The notes under the pieces are model-generated. The model saw only the letters and a program-made list of their open reading frames with translations, was not told the origin of the DNA and ran no database searches. This document shows, piece by piece, positions 31,194 through 40,346 of a stretch of DNA of 64,000 nucleotides. Within the stretch, counting starts at the first letter, position 1. Every line of letters starts with the position of its first letter. This DNA is from an uncultured Prevotellaceae bacterium. GTDB taxonomy: Bacteria > Bacteroidota > Bacteroidia > Bacteroidales > Bacteroidaceae. The translations under genes were made by a program, and so were the position numbers. Where the stretch lies: contig CADAAR010000002.1 in NCBI GenBank assembly GCA_902785945.1, positions 197,743 through 261,742 of the forward strand. The letters are read 5' to 3'.

Positions 31194-31207
31194 TTGATAT
31201 ATATCAA
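31194..31207. promoter_or_regulatory. FNR/CRP-family-like palindrome abutting operator A
   Basis: TTGATATATATCAA, a perfect 14-bp palindrome with core TTGATnnnnATCAA. It shares its last two bases with the 18-bp LacI palindrome. A Crp/Fnr-family regulator could integrate a global signal here. Confidence 0.5.
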
Positions 31208-31223
31208 TGCAAACGTTTGCATT
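31206..31223. promoter_or_regulatory. LacI-type operator A between lacI and starch susC
   Basis: AATGCAAACGTTTGCATT, a perfect 18-bp palindrome with central CG. Its 16-bp core (31207-31222) lies 53 nt from the -7 element of lacI on one side and 53 nt from that of susC on the other. Confidence 0.85.
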
Positions 31224-31275
31224 ACTCTAATAACGATTTTAAATAAAAAAAAGTATAACGAACGTAAAAGATTCC

Positions 31276-31283
31276 TATCTTTG
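31276..31283 (+). promoter_or_regulatory. -7 element of the starch susC promoter
   Basis: TATCTTTG followed by CACCGTCGAA, 68 nt before the ATG. No TTG at the standard -33 spacing, suggesting a need for an activator. Confidence 0.75.
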
Positions 31284-31351
31284 CACCGTCGAAATACGGC
31301 TAACAACAAACGAAACAAATTTTTATAGTATAATAACTTTAATTAAAAGTA

Positions 31352-34300
31352 ATGATGAAGCAGGTAAAATTTCAAATCCCGCTTAGGATGCTCGGCCTTT
31401 TGTTAGGTATGTTCCTATCGGTAGGTGCCTTTGCTCAGATTGACGTCAAAGGCCATGTGAAAGATGCTACAGGCGAACCCATTATCGGCGCAACGGTGCG
31501 CGTTGCCAGCTCACAGGCAGCTACCATCACCGATTTCGACGGTAATTTCGTACTGAAAGCTAATCAGGGTGCAGACATCACCATTTCTTACGTCGGTTAT
31601 CAGACCGCTACGGTGAAGGCTGCGCCAAGCGTTATTGTTACACTCGTAGACGATGCCCAGGTTCTGCAGAACGTGGTGGTTATCGGTTACGGTCGTGCAA
31701 AGAAATCTGACTTGACAGGTTCGGTGACAGCCATGAAGCCTGATGAGATGTCAAAAGGTATCACTAACAACGCCAGCGACATGTTGGTAGGTAAGGTTGC
31801 TGGTGTCGATGTAATTACAAGCGGTGGCGCTCCGGGTGCCGGTGCACAAATTCGTATTCGTGGTGGTGCATCTCTGAGCGCTTCCAACGATCCTTTGTAT
31901 GTCATCGACGGTCTGGTGATTGACAACAACACCGCAAAGGGTATGACGAATATTCTGGCAATGGTCAATCCTAACGATATTGAGACCTTCACCGTATTGA
32001 AAGACGCATCGGCAACAGCCATCTATGGTAGCCGAGCTTCAAACGGTGTGATTATCATCACAACAAAGAAAGGTAAAGGTAACTCTGCACCAAGAATAAG
32101 CTACAATGGCGATGTCACTATTTCTACAATTGCCAAAAAGTATGATGTACTCGATGCTGCAGGTTACAAGAAGCTGATTTCCAGCATCGACGGTCTGGAT
32201 GCAAATGCCCTCGGCAATGCCGATACTGACTGGCAGGATGAGATTTTCCGTACCGCTATCAGCACGCAGCATACCGTTTCCGTATCTGGCGGCCTTAAGA
32301 ACATGCCCTATCGTTTCTCTGCAGGTGTTAATACTGCCAAGGGTATCATTAAGGAATCTAAGATGAATCGTGCCAATGTTGGTTTGAACCTTGCTCCAAG
32401 TCTTCTGAACGACAAACTGAAGCTGAACATCACCACCAAGTTCATGTACGAGAAAAATAATTATATTGATGCAGGTGGTGTGATTGGTGGCGCACTTGGA
32501 ATGGATCCCACTCAGCCGGTTTATATGGACAGTACCGATGGTCGTTTCACAGGCTATTACTACCAAACACTTCAGGGTGCATCTGATGCCATCACAGACC
32601 CCACATGGACTAAAACAACAAACTCTAATGCTCCGCAGAATCCTGTAGCTCTGCTGAATCTTGTTACTTGCAAAGCCCGCGCATACGACTATTCTGGCAA
32701 CATTGAGGCTGACTACACGCTTCCGTTCCTGGAGGATCTGCATATCCACGCTAGCCTAGGTGCACAGTACACAGACTCTCATCAGGATGACTGGAGCGCC
32801 CATGAGTCTTACGGCGCCAACTACTTCGGTTGGGAAGGCATTACCAATTACTGGAAATACAACATCGTAGGTAATGCTTATGCTCAGTACATGAAAGAGA
32901 TTGGTGTTCATAACATCGACATCATGGCTGGTGCCGAGCAAAGCCACTACCATCGTACAGGCTACGATGAAGGACAGGGTACTGATCCCTATAACGGCAA
33001 TGTCAACAACCCGTCTTTACGTACAGAGAAAGAATGGACATCACACAACTCCCTGCTCTCATATTTCGGTCGTTTGAACTACAATTTACTCGATCGTTAT
33101 ATGCTGACGGCTACCTTCCGTGCCGACGGTTCTTCACGCTTCGCAAAAAGTAAGAAATGGGGTTATTTCCCCTCAGTTGCTCTCGCATGGAAAATCAATA
33201 ATGAGCCTTTCCTGAAGAGTGCCAACTGGCTCGACGAACTGAAACTACGTCTCGGCTGGGGTAAGACAGGTCAGCAGAACGGCATCGATGATTTCTACTA
33301 TCTGCCATTGTATGTACGCGGTAACTCGTATGCACAGTATCCATTCGGTGATTCATATTATTATACTACTCGTCCGAACAACTATAACACAGATCTGACT
33401 TGGGAGAAGACCACGACCTACAATGCTGGTCTTGACCTGATGATTCTGAACGGACGCTTTGGTATCAACTTCGATGCATATCTCCGTGAGACAACCGATC
33501 TGTTGGCTACCGTTGACATTCCTGCAGGCACCAACTTCGGTGATCAGCAGCTCCGTAACATCGGATCACTGAAGAACTATGGTCTTGAGCTGGCCTTTGA
33601 TGTGAAACCCATTGTTACAAAGGATTTCACCTGGCAGTTAACCTATAATGTAGGTTGGAACCACAATGAGATTACCGAGTTGAATACTGGTAGTGTAGAC
33701 TACGTAACTGCTGGTGGAAGCATCTCTCGTGGTAACAATACCAAGATCCAGCGCCACAAGGTAGGCGAGCCTATCAACTCGTTCTTCGTATACCAGCAGG
33801 TTTATGATGAGAACGGCAAACCGTTGGAAGGTGTCTTTGTTGACCGTAATGCCGACGGACAGATCAACTCTGACGATGGTTACTATTATAAGAGCCCTGC
33901 TGCTGATGTTATCATGGGTGCAACCACCAAGTTCATGTATAAGAATTGGGACCTGAGTGCAGCCTTCCATGCATCTATCGGCAATTATGTATACTATGAT
34001 TTCCTGTCACGTAACGCAAACGTTGGTCCTGGTCTGTTCGCCAATAGCGCCTGGCGTAATACCAGCCCTGAGGCTGTAGAACTTGGATGGACTGCTGCTG
34101 CCAACACCTATTCCAACGAGAACTACAAGAGCGACTATTTCGTACGCAACGCTTCTTACCTGAAGTGTACGAACATTACGCTCGGCTACTCGTTCAAGTC
34201 GTATGACAGCTATCTGAACGGACGTGTGTTTGCAACCTTGCAGAACCCGTTCATTATCACTAAGTACAAGGGTATCGACCCAGAGGTAGCCTCTGGCATC

Positions 34301-34360
34301 GACTCTAATCCTTACCCACGTCCCTTGAGCGTACAGCTCGGACTCAATCTTAACTTCTAA
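31352..34360 (+). CDS. susC: SusC-family TonB-dependent importer (starch locus)
   Basis: 1002 residues. Signal peptide ending in SVGAFAQ, carboxypeptidase-D regulatory-like domain (IDVKGHVKDATGEPIIGATV, about 29-105), TonB-box/plug region (LQNVVVIGYGRAKKSDLTGSV; IRGGASLSASNDPLYVIDG), then the beta-barrel. It imports malto-oligosaccharides with the SusD partner. Starch specificity is inferred from the neighbouring susE/susF-type genes, GH13 amylase, GH97, MalQ and pullulanase. First gene of a four-gene operon; divergent from lacI with a shared operator. Confidence 0.95.
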   Translation: MMKQVKFQIPLRMLGLLLGMFLSVGAFAQIDVKGHVKDATGEPIIGATVRVASSQAATITDFDGNFVLKANQGADITISYVGYQTATVKAAPSVIVTLVDDAQVLQNVVVIGYGRAKKSDLTGSVTAMKPDEMSKGITNNASDMLVGKVAGVDVITSGGAPGAGAQIRIRGGASLSASNDPLYVIDGLVIDNNTAKGMTNILAMVNPNDIETFTVLKDASATAIYGSRASNGVIIITTKKGKGNSAPRISYNGDVTISTIAKKYDVLDAAGYKKLISSIDGLDANALGNADTDWQDEIFRTAISTQHTVSVSGGLKNMPYRFSAGVNTAKGIIKESKMNRANVGLNLAPSLLNDKLKLNITTKFMYEKNNYIDAGGVIGGALGMDPTQPVYMDSTDGRFTGYYYQTLQGASDAITDPTWTKTTNSNAPQNPVALLNLVTCKARAYDYSGNIEADYTLPFLEDLHIHASLGAQYTDSHQDDWSAHESYGANYFGWEGITNYWKYNIVGNAYAQYMKEIGVHNIDIMAGAEQSHYHRTGYDEGQGTDPYNGNVNNPSLRTEKEWTSHNSLLSYFGRLNYNLLDRYMLTATFRADGSSRFAKSKKWGYFPSVALAWKINNEPFLKSANWLDELKLRLGWGKTGQQNGIDDFYYLPLYVRGNSYAQYPFGDSYYYTTRPNNYNTDLTWEKTTTYNAGLDLMILNGRFGINFDAYLRETTDLLATVDIPAGTNFGDQQLRNIGSLKNYGLELAFDVKPIVTKDFTWQLTYNVGWNHNEITELNTGSVDYVTAGGSISRGNNTKIQRHKVGEPINSFFVYQQVYDENGKPLEGVFVDRNADGQINSDDGYYYKSPAADVIMGATTKFMYKNWDLSAAFHASIGNYVYYDFLSRNANVGPGLFANSAWRNTSPEAVELGWTAAANTYSNENYKSDYFVRNASYLKCTNITLGYSFKSYDSYLNGRVFATLQNPFIITKYKGIDPEVASGIDSNPYPRPLSVQLGLNLNF

Positions 34361-34376
34361 TTAAATAAGGGAGATT

Positions 34377-36077
34377 ATGAAAAAAATAATGATTAAAACA
34401 GCCGTCGCCGGTCTGATGCTTGCAGGTGTTACCGCTTGCTCTGACGAACTGAATATCTCTTCTGTAGATCCTCAGTCGTCAATGTCCGCCGACCCTATTG
34501 AACTGTTAGCAAAACAATATGCCACACTGGCTGTCACCGGCCAGGCTGGTCCTGCCGGAAAGGGTGATATCAGTGATGATGAAGGTGAAAGCGGTTTCTA
34601 TCGCACTATATTCAATTTGGAAACTCTCTGCTCTGACGAGTGTATTTGGGCTTGGCAGAACGATGATGACATTCCCGCTATCACCAACATCGCTTGGAGT
34701 AAGGATAGTAAACGTGCCCGTTGGGCCTATATGCGTATGGCCTTTGACGTAACGCTTTTCAACTCTTTCCTGACAGATAATGCCAGTCGTACTGAAGGTG
34801 AATGGCCACATTATTTAGCAGAGGTTCGTTTCCTGCGTGCGCTCCACTTCTATTATTACCTCGACCTTTTCCACAAAGCTCCGTTCAAGCTGGAATATGA
34901 TCCCAGTGTCCTGCCTGTTGAGAAGGGTGGTAAGGATCTTTACGATTGGATTGACCAGGAACTGACCGAAATTGAAGGTCTGCTGGCACCTATCGGCGAG
35001 TACAATAGCTCAGCCAACTTCGGCCGTGCCGATCAGGGTGCTGCATATGCACTCCATGCCCGGCTGGCTCTCAACTCTGAGATATATACCGACGGTGCCA
35101 TCAAGGATTACCAGAAAGCCATCGACTACTGTAATAAAGTTATCAACAGTGGCAAGTACGCCATCTCTACAGCTACAAATGCCAACGGCTATACGGGCTA
35201 TGAGCAGGTGTTCATGGGCGACAACGACGTAAACCAACAGGCCATGAAGGAGATTATCTTCCCGATTCGCCAAGATGGTAAAAAGACGGAGGAATACGCT
35301 GGTTCTACCTATCTGGTCAGCTCCATGCGTGTGTCTGGCATGCCTTATAGCGGCACCTCCAATTACTGGAGTTGTAACTTCGCACGTCAGTCTCTCGTAC
35401 AGAAGTTCTTCAACGACCTGACTAAAGTTCCGATGGTAGACAAGGATGCTTACGAAGAGTATACAAAAACACATACTATCAGTACTGAAGCCGACGTTAT
35501 CGCTGCTGATGAGGTACTTGGTGGCTCAACCGCTAAGATGATTCAGGTGGCTGGTGATGACCGTGCCATGTTCTATGCAGGTGTTGGCGGTGGTATTCGT
35601 ACCCTGACCACCAAGCAGATTACAGGGTTCCTCAACGGTCTGTCAATCGTGAAGTGGCAGAACCGCCGTTCAGATAACAGCACTCCAAGCGATGCGTCCT
35701 TCTCAGATACAGACATTCCTCTGTTCCGTTTGGCAGAAATGTACCTGACGCGTGCTGAGGCTCAGTATCGTCTGGGTGGCAATGATGCCCAGGCTATCGA
35801 GGATGTGAACGTACTCCGCAACCGTGCACACGCTACACCGATTACCTCTATCAATCTCGATATGCTGATTGAGGAGTGGTGCCGCGAATTCTATATGGAA
35901 GGCCGCCGTCGTTCTGACCTGGTTCGCTTCGGCCTCTTCACTGGAAGCAAGTACATTTGGGACTTCAAGGGTGGTGTATCTGCCGGCACATCTGTCGATA
36001 AGCGCTTCAATGTCTATCCGATTCCCGCTACCGACGTCAGCAACAACCCGAACATGACTCAGAATGTGGGCTATTAA
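34377..36077 (+). CDS. susD: SusD-family starch-binding lipoprotein
   Basis: 566 residues. Lipobox GVTAC (Cys21), then SDELNISSVDPQ. Helical core with YLAEVRFLRALHFYYYLDLFHKAPF and the late WCREFYMEGRRRSDLVRFGLF motif, typical of RagB/SusD. It caps the SusC barrel and binds helical malto-oligosaccharide. It follows susC by 16 nt. Confidence 0.94.
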   Translation: MKKIMIKTAVAGLMLAGVTACSDELNISSVDPQSSMSADPIELLAKQYATLAVTGQAGPAGKGDISDDEGESGFYRTIFNLETLCSDECIWAWQNDDDIPAITNIAWSKDSKRARWAYMRMAFDVTLFNSFLTDNASRTEGEWPHYLAEVRFLRALHFYYYLDLFHKAPFKLEYDPSVLPVEKGGKDLYDWIDQELTEIEGLLAPIGEYNSSANFGRADQGAAYALHARLALNSEIYTDGAIKDYQKAIDYCNKVINSGKYAISTATNANGYTGYEQVFMGDNDVNQQAMKEIIFPIRQDGKKTEEYAGSTYLVSSMRVSGMPYSGTSNYWSCNFARQSLVQKFFNDLTKVPMVDKDAYEEYTKTHTISTEADVIAADEVLGGSTAKMIQVAGDDRAMFYAGVGGGIRTLTTKQITGFLNGLSIVKWQNRRSDNSTPSDASFSDTDIPLFRLAEMYLTRAEAQYRLGGNDAQAIEDVNVLRNRAHATPITSINLDMLIEEWCREFYMEGRRRSDLVRFGLFTGSKYIWDFKGGVSAGTSVDKRFNVYPIPATDVSNNPNMTQNVGY

Positions 36078-36108
36078 TTCTATGAACATATTAAAAATGA
36101 CAATAGTT

Positions 36109-37272
36109 ATGAAACATATATTTAAAGCCATATTGCTGCCCGCACTGGTTCTGCCGCTGATGCTCACATCATGCGAAGAAGACCGCGACAGCAATCCGAC
36201 CCTCGACCTGAGTCAGGCCAGCACTCCTTTCACGCTGAACATGCCTGGCAATGCGGTCAATAATACATACGACCTGATCAATGCTGAGAATGTTGTACTG
36301 ACATGCAATCAGCCGAACTATGGCGGCATCCCCTATGTGACCCGCTATTTCACACAGGTAGCCCTCGCCGAAGGTGACTTTGCTACTGGTACATTCAAAG
36401 AACTGGTATCGACCTCTACCGATGCATCAAATATTGCTGTTCCTGCAGCGGAACTCAACGATGCTATCGTAGACCTCTTCAAGGAAGCTAACCCCGATGC
36501 AGCATTCCAGTCAGTACCCCGTCAGGTATCTATCCGTCTGCGTGCCATCATGGATGCTACAGGCAAGGGCGAGACCTTCTCAAACATCATCACTTTGCCA
36601 AGTGTGCTGGCAACCTATATTACACCGCCTGCAACACTGCCTACACAGATCTTCGTCGTTGGTTCCTCAATCCAAGATGCTTGGAACAGCTGGAAGCCAT
36701 TGACGCCTGTCTACGGACTCTCTGGCGAGTTCTTCACCATGATCTATGTTCCCGCTGGAGGCGAGTTCAAGTGGGGTCTCGAGAATGGCGACTGGCGCGG
36801 ATACGACCGTATCAAGACCCTTGAGGATAATGCTGGCGCAGGTATCAGCGAAGGCGATATGGGTAATATCAAGGTAGCCAATGGTGGTTGGTATGTTCTC
36901 CACTTCACCTGCGACATCGTTGACAACGCCCAGCAGTTCACTTTGAAGGTAGAACCAGGCGTGGCCGGTATCATCGGTGCCTGCACAGGCGGTGACTGGA
37001 GCGAAAGCACTACATTTGCCACACCTGCCGACAACAGCGTTTGGGAGTCTCCCGCATTCACCGGTGGTGGAGAACTTCGTGCATACGTTAAAGTACCAGG
37101 TTTCGACTGGTGGCGCACAGAGTTCACACTCTACAAGGGCAATGTCTACTGGCGTACTGTCGATATTCCCAGCAACTGGGCAGAGAATGTAGGACCTGAC
37201 TATTCTGTAAGTGTCTCTGCTGGTCAGAAGCTCTATGTGGACTTCGACTATATGACTGGTGAAGTAAAGTAA
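36109..37272 (+). CDS. susE: SusE-like surface starch-binding lipoprotein
   Basis: 387 residues from the ATG at 36109, chosen because MKHIFKAILLPALVLPLMLTSC is a clean lipoprotein signal (Cys22); in-frame ATGs at 36082 and 36097 are possible, and one at 36064 would overlap susD. An N-terminal SusE domain (about 30-170, LTCNQPNYGGIPYVTRYFTQVAL) is followed by two modules opening PTQIFVVGSS (about 178) and AGIIGACTGG (about 286), rich in exposed Trp as in SusE/SusF starch-binding domains. It should bind starch at the cell surface alongside SusD and SusF. Confidence 0.85.
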   Translation: MKHIFKAILLPALVLPLMLTSCEEDRDSNPTLDLSQASTPFTLNMPGNAVNNTYDLINAENVVLTCNQPNYGGIPYVTRYFTQVALAEGDFATGTFKELVSTSTDASNIAVPAAELNDAIVDLFKEANPDAAFQSVPRQVSIRLRAIMDATGKGETFSNIITLPSVLATYITPPATLPTQIFVVGSSIQDAWNSWKPLTPVYGLSGEFFTMIYVPAGGEFKWGLENGDWRGYDRIKTLEDNAGAGISEGDMGNIKVANGGWYVLHFTCDIVDNAQQFTLKVEPGVAGIIGACTGGDWSESTTFATPADNSVWESPAFTGGGELRAYVKVPGFDWWRTEFTLYKGNVYWRTVDIPSNWAENVGPDYSVSVSAGQKLYVDFDYMTGEVK

Positions 37273-37294
37273 CAATTTAAACCGTAACAGAATT

Positions 37295-39112
37295 ATGAAA
37301 AAGATATTTCAATATAGCTTTGCAGCTTTGGTGGGCCTTGTGCTCGCCAGCTGCACAGGCGACTACACGGACTGGGCCAGCCCTCAGATGAATCCTGCTG
37401 AGAATGCTGCCGAGAAATATGGTGTCACCATCGTGGCCGGTGCGGATGCCAACATCGTGATGCCTGTACGTAATGACAATGTTAAGTTGGTAGCTCTTAA
37501 TGCTGCCAGCGATAAAGTAGCAGACTTTGCTGTAACGAGTCTGACTGTCAATGGCGAGGCCATCGATGCCAGTGTTGAAAATGGAAGCATTGTGGTTTCT
37601 GCTGCAAAACTCAACGAACTGGTTCAGAATCAGTTCAACTCACGTGCTTCTGTGGCTCGTACACTTGATGTGGAGTCAACCGTTTCACTGATTCTTACCA
37701 ATGGTGATGCTGTCACTGCTGATGTGAAGGGCACGACAACAGCATCCTTTACTGCCAAACCCACACCGGCTATCGATGATAAGGGCTACTATATCCTCGG
37801 TAACTTCGAAGGTAATGGCTGGGATCTTGCAACGCCCATCTGGATGGAAAAAGTCGGTGACGGTGTTTATTCTACTATTGTTACGCTGTCAGGTGACGGA
37901 GATGCTTGGTACAAGTTCTATGAGGGTTCACATTATGAGAACGGTAATTGGGACGAGGTTAATAAAGGCGAGATGGGTTGCGCCGTAAATGGTGACAATG
38001 CCATGGAGAACTTTATCGTCTTCAAAGGCGATGATCAAGCTGTCCAGACTCCTGTAATCTCTGGCGACAAGGGTAATGTCTATAAGATTACACTCGACAT
38101 GAAGAACCTGACCTACAAGGTCGTTCGTCAGGCCGTCAACTACTATATCGTTGGTGGTCCTAACGACTGGGCTGGCTCTTGTGCTAGCAAGGAACTGAAG
38201 TTTGGCCAGGCCGACATCGATGTGCCTGTCTATACTATCGTCTTCCCGGCCGCTGCTGAGGGCGACACATGGTTCGCTATTGGTGACGACAAGGCTTGCG
38301 ATGCTATTGTCAATGATAACAACGATGCGGCATGGAAGATGCTCTTTGGTACAACAAACGGAAATGGTCTCAGCGGTGCATCAGGAACACTGACACGTAG
38401 AAGCAACCTCAGTGACGACGGCTCGTTCAAGGTAGAAGCTGGCGCCAAGTTCATCCAGGTCATCATCAACATGAAGGAGATGACTTATGAAATCAAGACA
38501 ATGAACTTCAGCCAGTATATCTATGAAGCAGGTGTCAACAACGACTGGGGTGCCATCGAGCAGCCGCTGTATAGTGCCAATATGGACGGTAACTATACTG
38601 GCTTCTTCTATGCTCAGGACGCCGACTGGTCTGGTGGCAAGGGTGCCTTCAAGTTCCAAGGTGCATTCAACACTTGGGATCAGGGCAATTATGGTACTGG
38701 CACAATGAACGACGACGGTCTGACTGGTACACTTATTAACGATGGCGGATCTGGTAATGTCATGGTAGAACCTGGATTCTACAAAGCTGAAGTCAACCTG
38801 GCCAATATGACTTTCACGATGACACGTATCAATAGTATCGGCATCATCGGTCCTGCTCAGGCTGGCAGCTGGGACACAGATACCGACATGCAGTACAACC
38901 CAGAGACCCGCGCATGGGAGGCTACCGTTGAGCTGGCAGCCGACGAGTTCAAGTTCCGTGCCAACGATGACTGGGGCATCAACTGGGGTGGTTCATTCAA
39001 CAACCTGACTCAGGATGGTCCTAACCTCAAAATCAGCGAGGCTGGTACTTACTTTATCCAGTTCTTCCCGCTTTGCGAGACCAAATCTAATTGTATAATT
39101 ACAAAGAAATAA
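37295..39112 (+). CDS. susF: SusF-like multi-module starch-binding lipoprotein
   Basis: 605 residues, lipobox VLASC (Cys20). An N-terminal Ig-like domain (about 40-155) is followed by four SusE/F-type modules beginning near residues 163 (GYYILGNFEGNGWD), 282 (NYYIVGGPNDWAG), 405 (FSQYIYEAGVNNDW) and 513 (NSIGIIGPAQAGSWD). Each starts with a strand and ends in a Trp-rich loop, as in starch-binding modules. It is longer than I recall for Bacteroides SusF, consistent with an extra module. Last gene of the operon; a strong terminator follows. Confidence 0.85.
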   Translation: MKKIFQYSFAALVGLVLASCTGDYTDWASPQMNPAENAAEKYGVTIVAGADANIVMPVRNDNVKLVALNAASDKVADFAVTSLTVNGEAIDASVENGSIVVSAAKLNELVQNQFNSRASVARTLDVESTVSLILTNGDAVTADVKGTTTASFTAKPTPAIDDKGYYILGNFEGNGWDLATPIWMEKVGDGVYSTIVTLSGDGDAWYKFYEGSHYENGNWDEVNKGEMGCAVNGDNAMENFIVFKGDDQAVQTPVISGDKGNVYKITLDMKNLTYKVVRQAVNYYIVGGPNDWAGSCASKELKFGQADIDVPVYTIVFPAAAEGDTWFAIGDDKACDAIVNDNNDAAWKMLFGTTNGNGLSGASGTLTRRSNLSDDGSFKVEAGAKFIQVIINMKEMTYEIKTMNFSQYIYEAGVNNDWGAIEQPLYSANMDGNYTGFFYAQDADWSGGKGAFKFQGAFNTWDQGNYGTGTMNDDGLTGTLINDGGSGNVMVEPGFYKAEVNLANMTFTMTRINSIGIIGPAQAGSWDTDTDMQYNPETRAWEATVELAADEFKFRANDDWGINWGGSFNNLTQDGPNLKISEAGTYFIQFFPLCETKSNCIITKK

Positions 39113-39134
39113 TTAATTTCCTATATTCATTCAG

Positions 39135-39166
39135 GCGAGCCGCTTTCTGCAACGGCTCGCTTTTTT
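39135..39166 (+). terminator. Terminator of the starch susCDEF operon
   Basis: Perfect 8-bp stem GCGAGCCG with CGGCTCGC, 10-nt loop, followed by TTTTTT. Confidence 0.9.
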
Positions 39167-39189
39167 GTTTTTGTTTATTTATGACGTCA

Positions 39190-39267
39190 ATTACTCCGAA
39201 AGTAATCATCATTTCTTTCGAAGTAATTTTCAATACTTTCGGACTAATTTCTTTTTCTCCGAAACTA
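39190..39267. repeat. Four degenerate copies of a CTTTCGGAGTAAT-like motif
   Basis: Related blocks at 39190-39206 (ATTACTCCGAAAGTAAT), 39215-39227, 39235-39248 and 39257-39267, spaced about 20-25 bp apart in alternating orientation between the susF terminator and the alpha/beta hydrolase stop. No coding sense; function unknown. Confidence 0.5.
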
Positions 39268-40185
39268 TTTTGTGACGAAAGCCTTGATTTTTGAAATGTA
39301 TTCTGCCTTGTGCTCCTTATACGACAAGGCGTGTTCTGCGCCCTCAGCTATCCAGAGTTCCTTATCACCAGATTTCGCCTCGTAGAGCGGATAGACCATC
39401 TCTGAAGGTACAAACGTATCGGTATTGCCATGAATGAACAGCATGGGATAACGGCATTTCTTGACCTGCTCCAAGGCCGAAGCCTCACCAAAACTCCAGC
39501 CATAGCGCAAACGGCAGAGCAGACTCGTGGAGTACATCAACGGGAAGGCTGGCAATCCGAATTGATCCTTCAACTGTCCTGCGAATTCGTCCCAAACGCA
39601 GGTATAACCGCAATCTTCGACGAAACGCAAGTCCTTGATACCATCAGGCATCTGCTCTCCTGAAAGCATCATCGTAGTGGCAGCGCCCATCGAGACACCA
39701 TGCACCACCATCGTGTCTGCCTGGAACGTCTTCAGCCAATGCAACGCATCAAGCCGGTCTTTCCATCCCATCTGAATGGCGTCGCCTTCGCTCTCACCAC
39801 ATGCATGCAGCTCGGGCATCACAACATTGTAACCCAGCTCATGCTCGTAGATACGTGCCAGCCAGAAGAACTTGATGGCACAATCGCGCCAACCATGAAT
39901 GACGAGGGCTGTATGCGTGCTGCCTCTGTCGACAAAAAAAGCATGATGACACTCACCTGAAGGCATAATAAGAAAGGTATCGCGCAAGGCACCTATGCTT
40001 CGCAGACTATCGACCCACTCCTTGCTTTCAGGATAAGCCTCGAACTGCTGCTGATAACATGAATCGGTATCCATCCGGTTCGGGTCGGGAGCCAGCGAAT
40101 AGTCGAGCATATAGAAACTGCCACCAATGAGGGCGATAACAAATACGATCACAACAATGACCAATGTCCACAGTACTTTCTTCAT
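39265..40185 (-). CDS. Membrane-anchored alpha/beta hydrolase
   Basis: 306 residues. N-terminal membrane anchor (VLWTLVIVVIVFVIALIGGSFYML), then an alpha/beta hydrolase core: ALVIHGWRDCAIKF (oxyanion region), nucleophile elbow GVSMGA (S165), GNTDTFVPSEM (Asp) and EGAEHALSY (His). The fold resembles FrsA/YqkD-like serine hydrolases of unknown substrate. It is divergent from the amylase gene and shares a LacI-type operator next to its -33 element, so it may be co-regulated with starch use; whether it acts on a carbohydrate ester is unknown. Confidence 0.85.
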   Translation of the reverse strand: MKKVLWTLVIVVIVFVIALIGGSFYMLDYSLAPDPNRMDTDSCYQQQFEAYPESKEWVDSLRSIGALRDTFLIMPSGECHHAFFVDRGSTHTALVIHGWRDCAIKFFWLARIYEHELGYNVVMPELHACGESEGDAIQMGWKDRLDALHWLKTFQADTMVVHGVSMGAATTMMLSGEQMPDGIKDLRFVEDCGYTCVWDEFAGQLKDQFGLPAFPLMYSTSLLCRLRYGWSFGEASALEQVKKCRYPMLFIHGNTDTFVPSEMVYPLYEAKSGDKELWIAEGAEHALSYKEHKAEYISKIKAFVTK

Positions 40186-40207
40186 CTTCTATCTTTCATT
40201 TATGGCG

Positions 40208-40239
40208 CAAAGGTACAACTTTTATTTTGAATATGCAAA
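40208..40239 (-). promoter_or_regulatory. Promoter of the alpha/beta hydrolase gene
   Basis: TTTG (40236-40239), 20 bp, TACCTTTG (40208-40215), reading leftward. Operator C begins 3 bp upstream of the -33 element. Confidence 0.8.
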
Positions 40240-40241
40240 TT

Positions 40242-40257
40242 GTGCAACCGTTTGCAC
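40242..40257. promoter_or_regulatory. LacI-type operator C between hydrolase and amylase
   Basis: GTGCAACCGTTTGCAC, inverted repeat with central CG and one mismatched pair. It lies 54 nt from the amylase -7 element, almost the same spacing as operator A to susC (53 nt). Confidence 0.75.
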
Positions 40258-40311
40258 GTTGTAAATCAAACATTTATAGCCCCTTTGAGCACTACAAAAC
40301 AACTTTTTGTA

Positions 40312-40319
40312 TAACTTTG
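40312..40319 (+). promoter_or_regulatory. -7 element of the amylase promoter
   Basis: TAACTTTG followed by CACC, 27 nt before the ATG at 40347. It lies inside a longer reading frame and therefore excludes the upstream start at 40164. Confidence 0.7.
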
Positions 40320-40346
40320 CACCAGAAAATAATAAATAGGACAACT

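Noticed and set aside
40164-40346. 61-residue N-terminal extension of the amylase
   Set aside because: It would include the -7 element and the LacI operator, and the downstream ATG gives a proper signal peptide.
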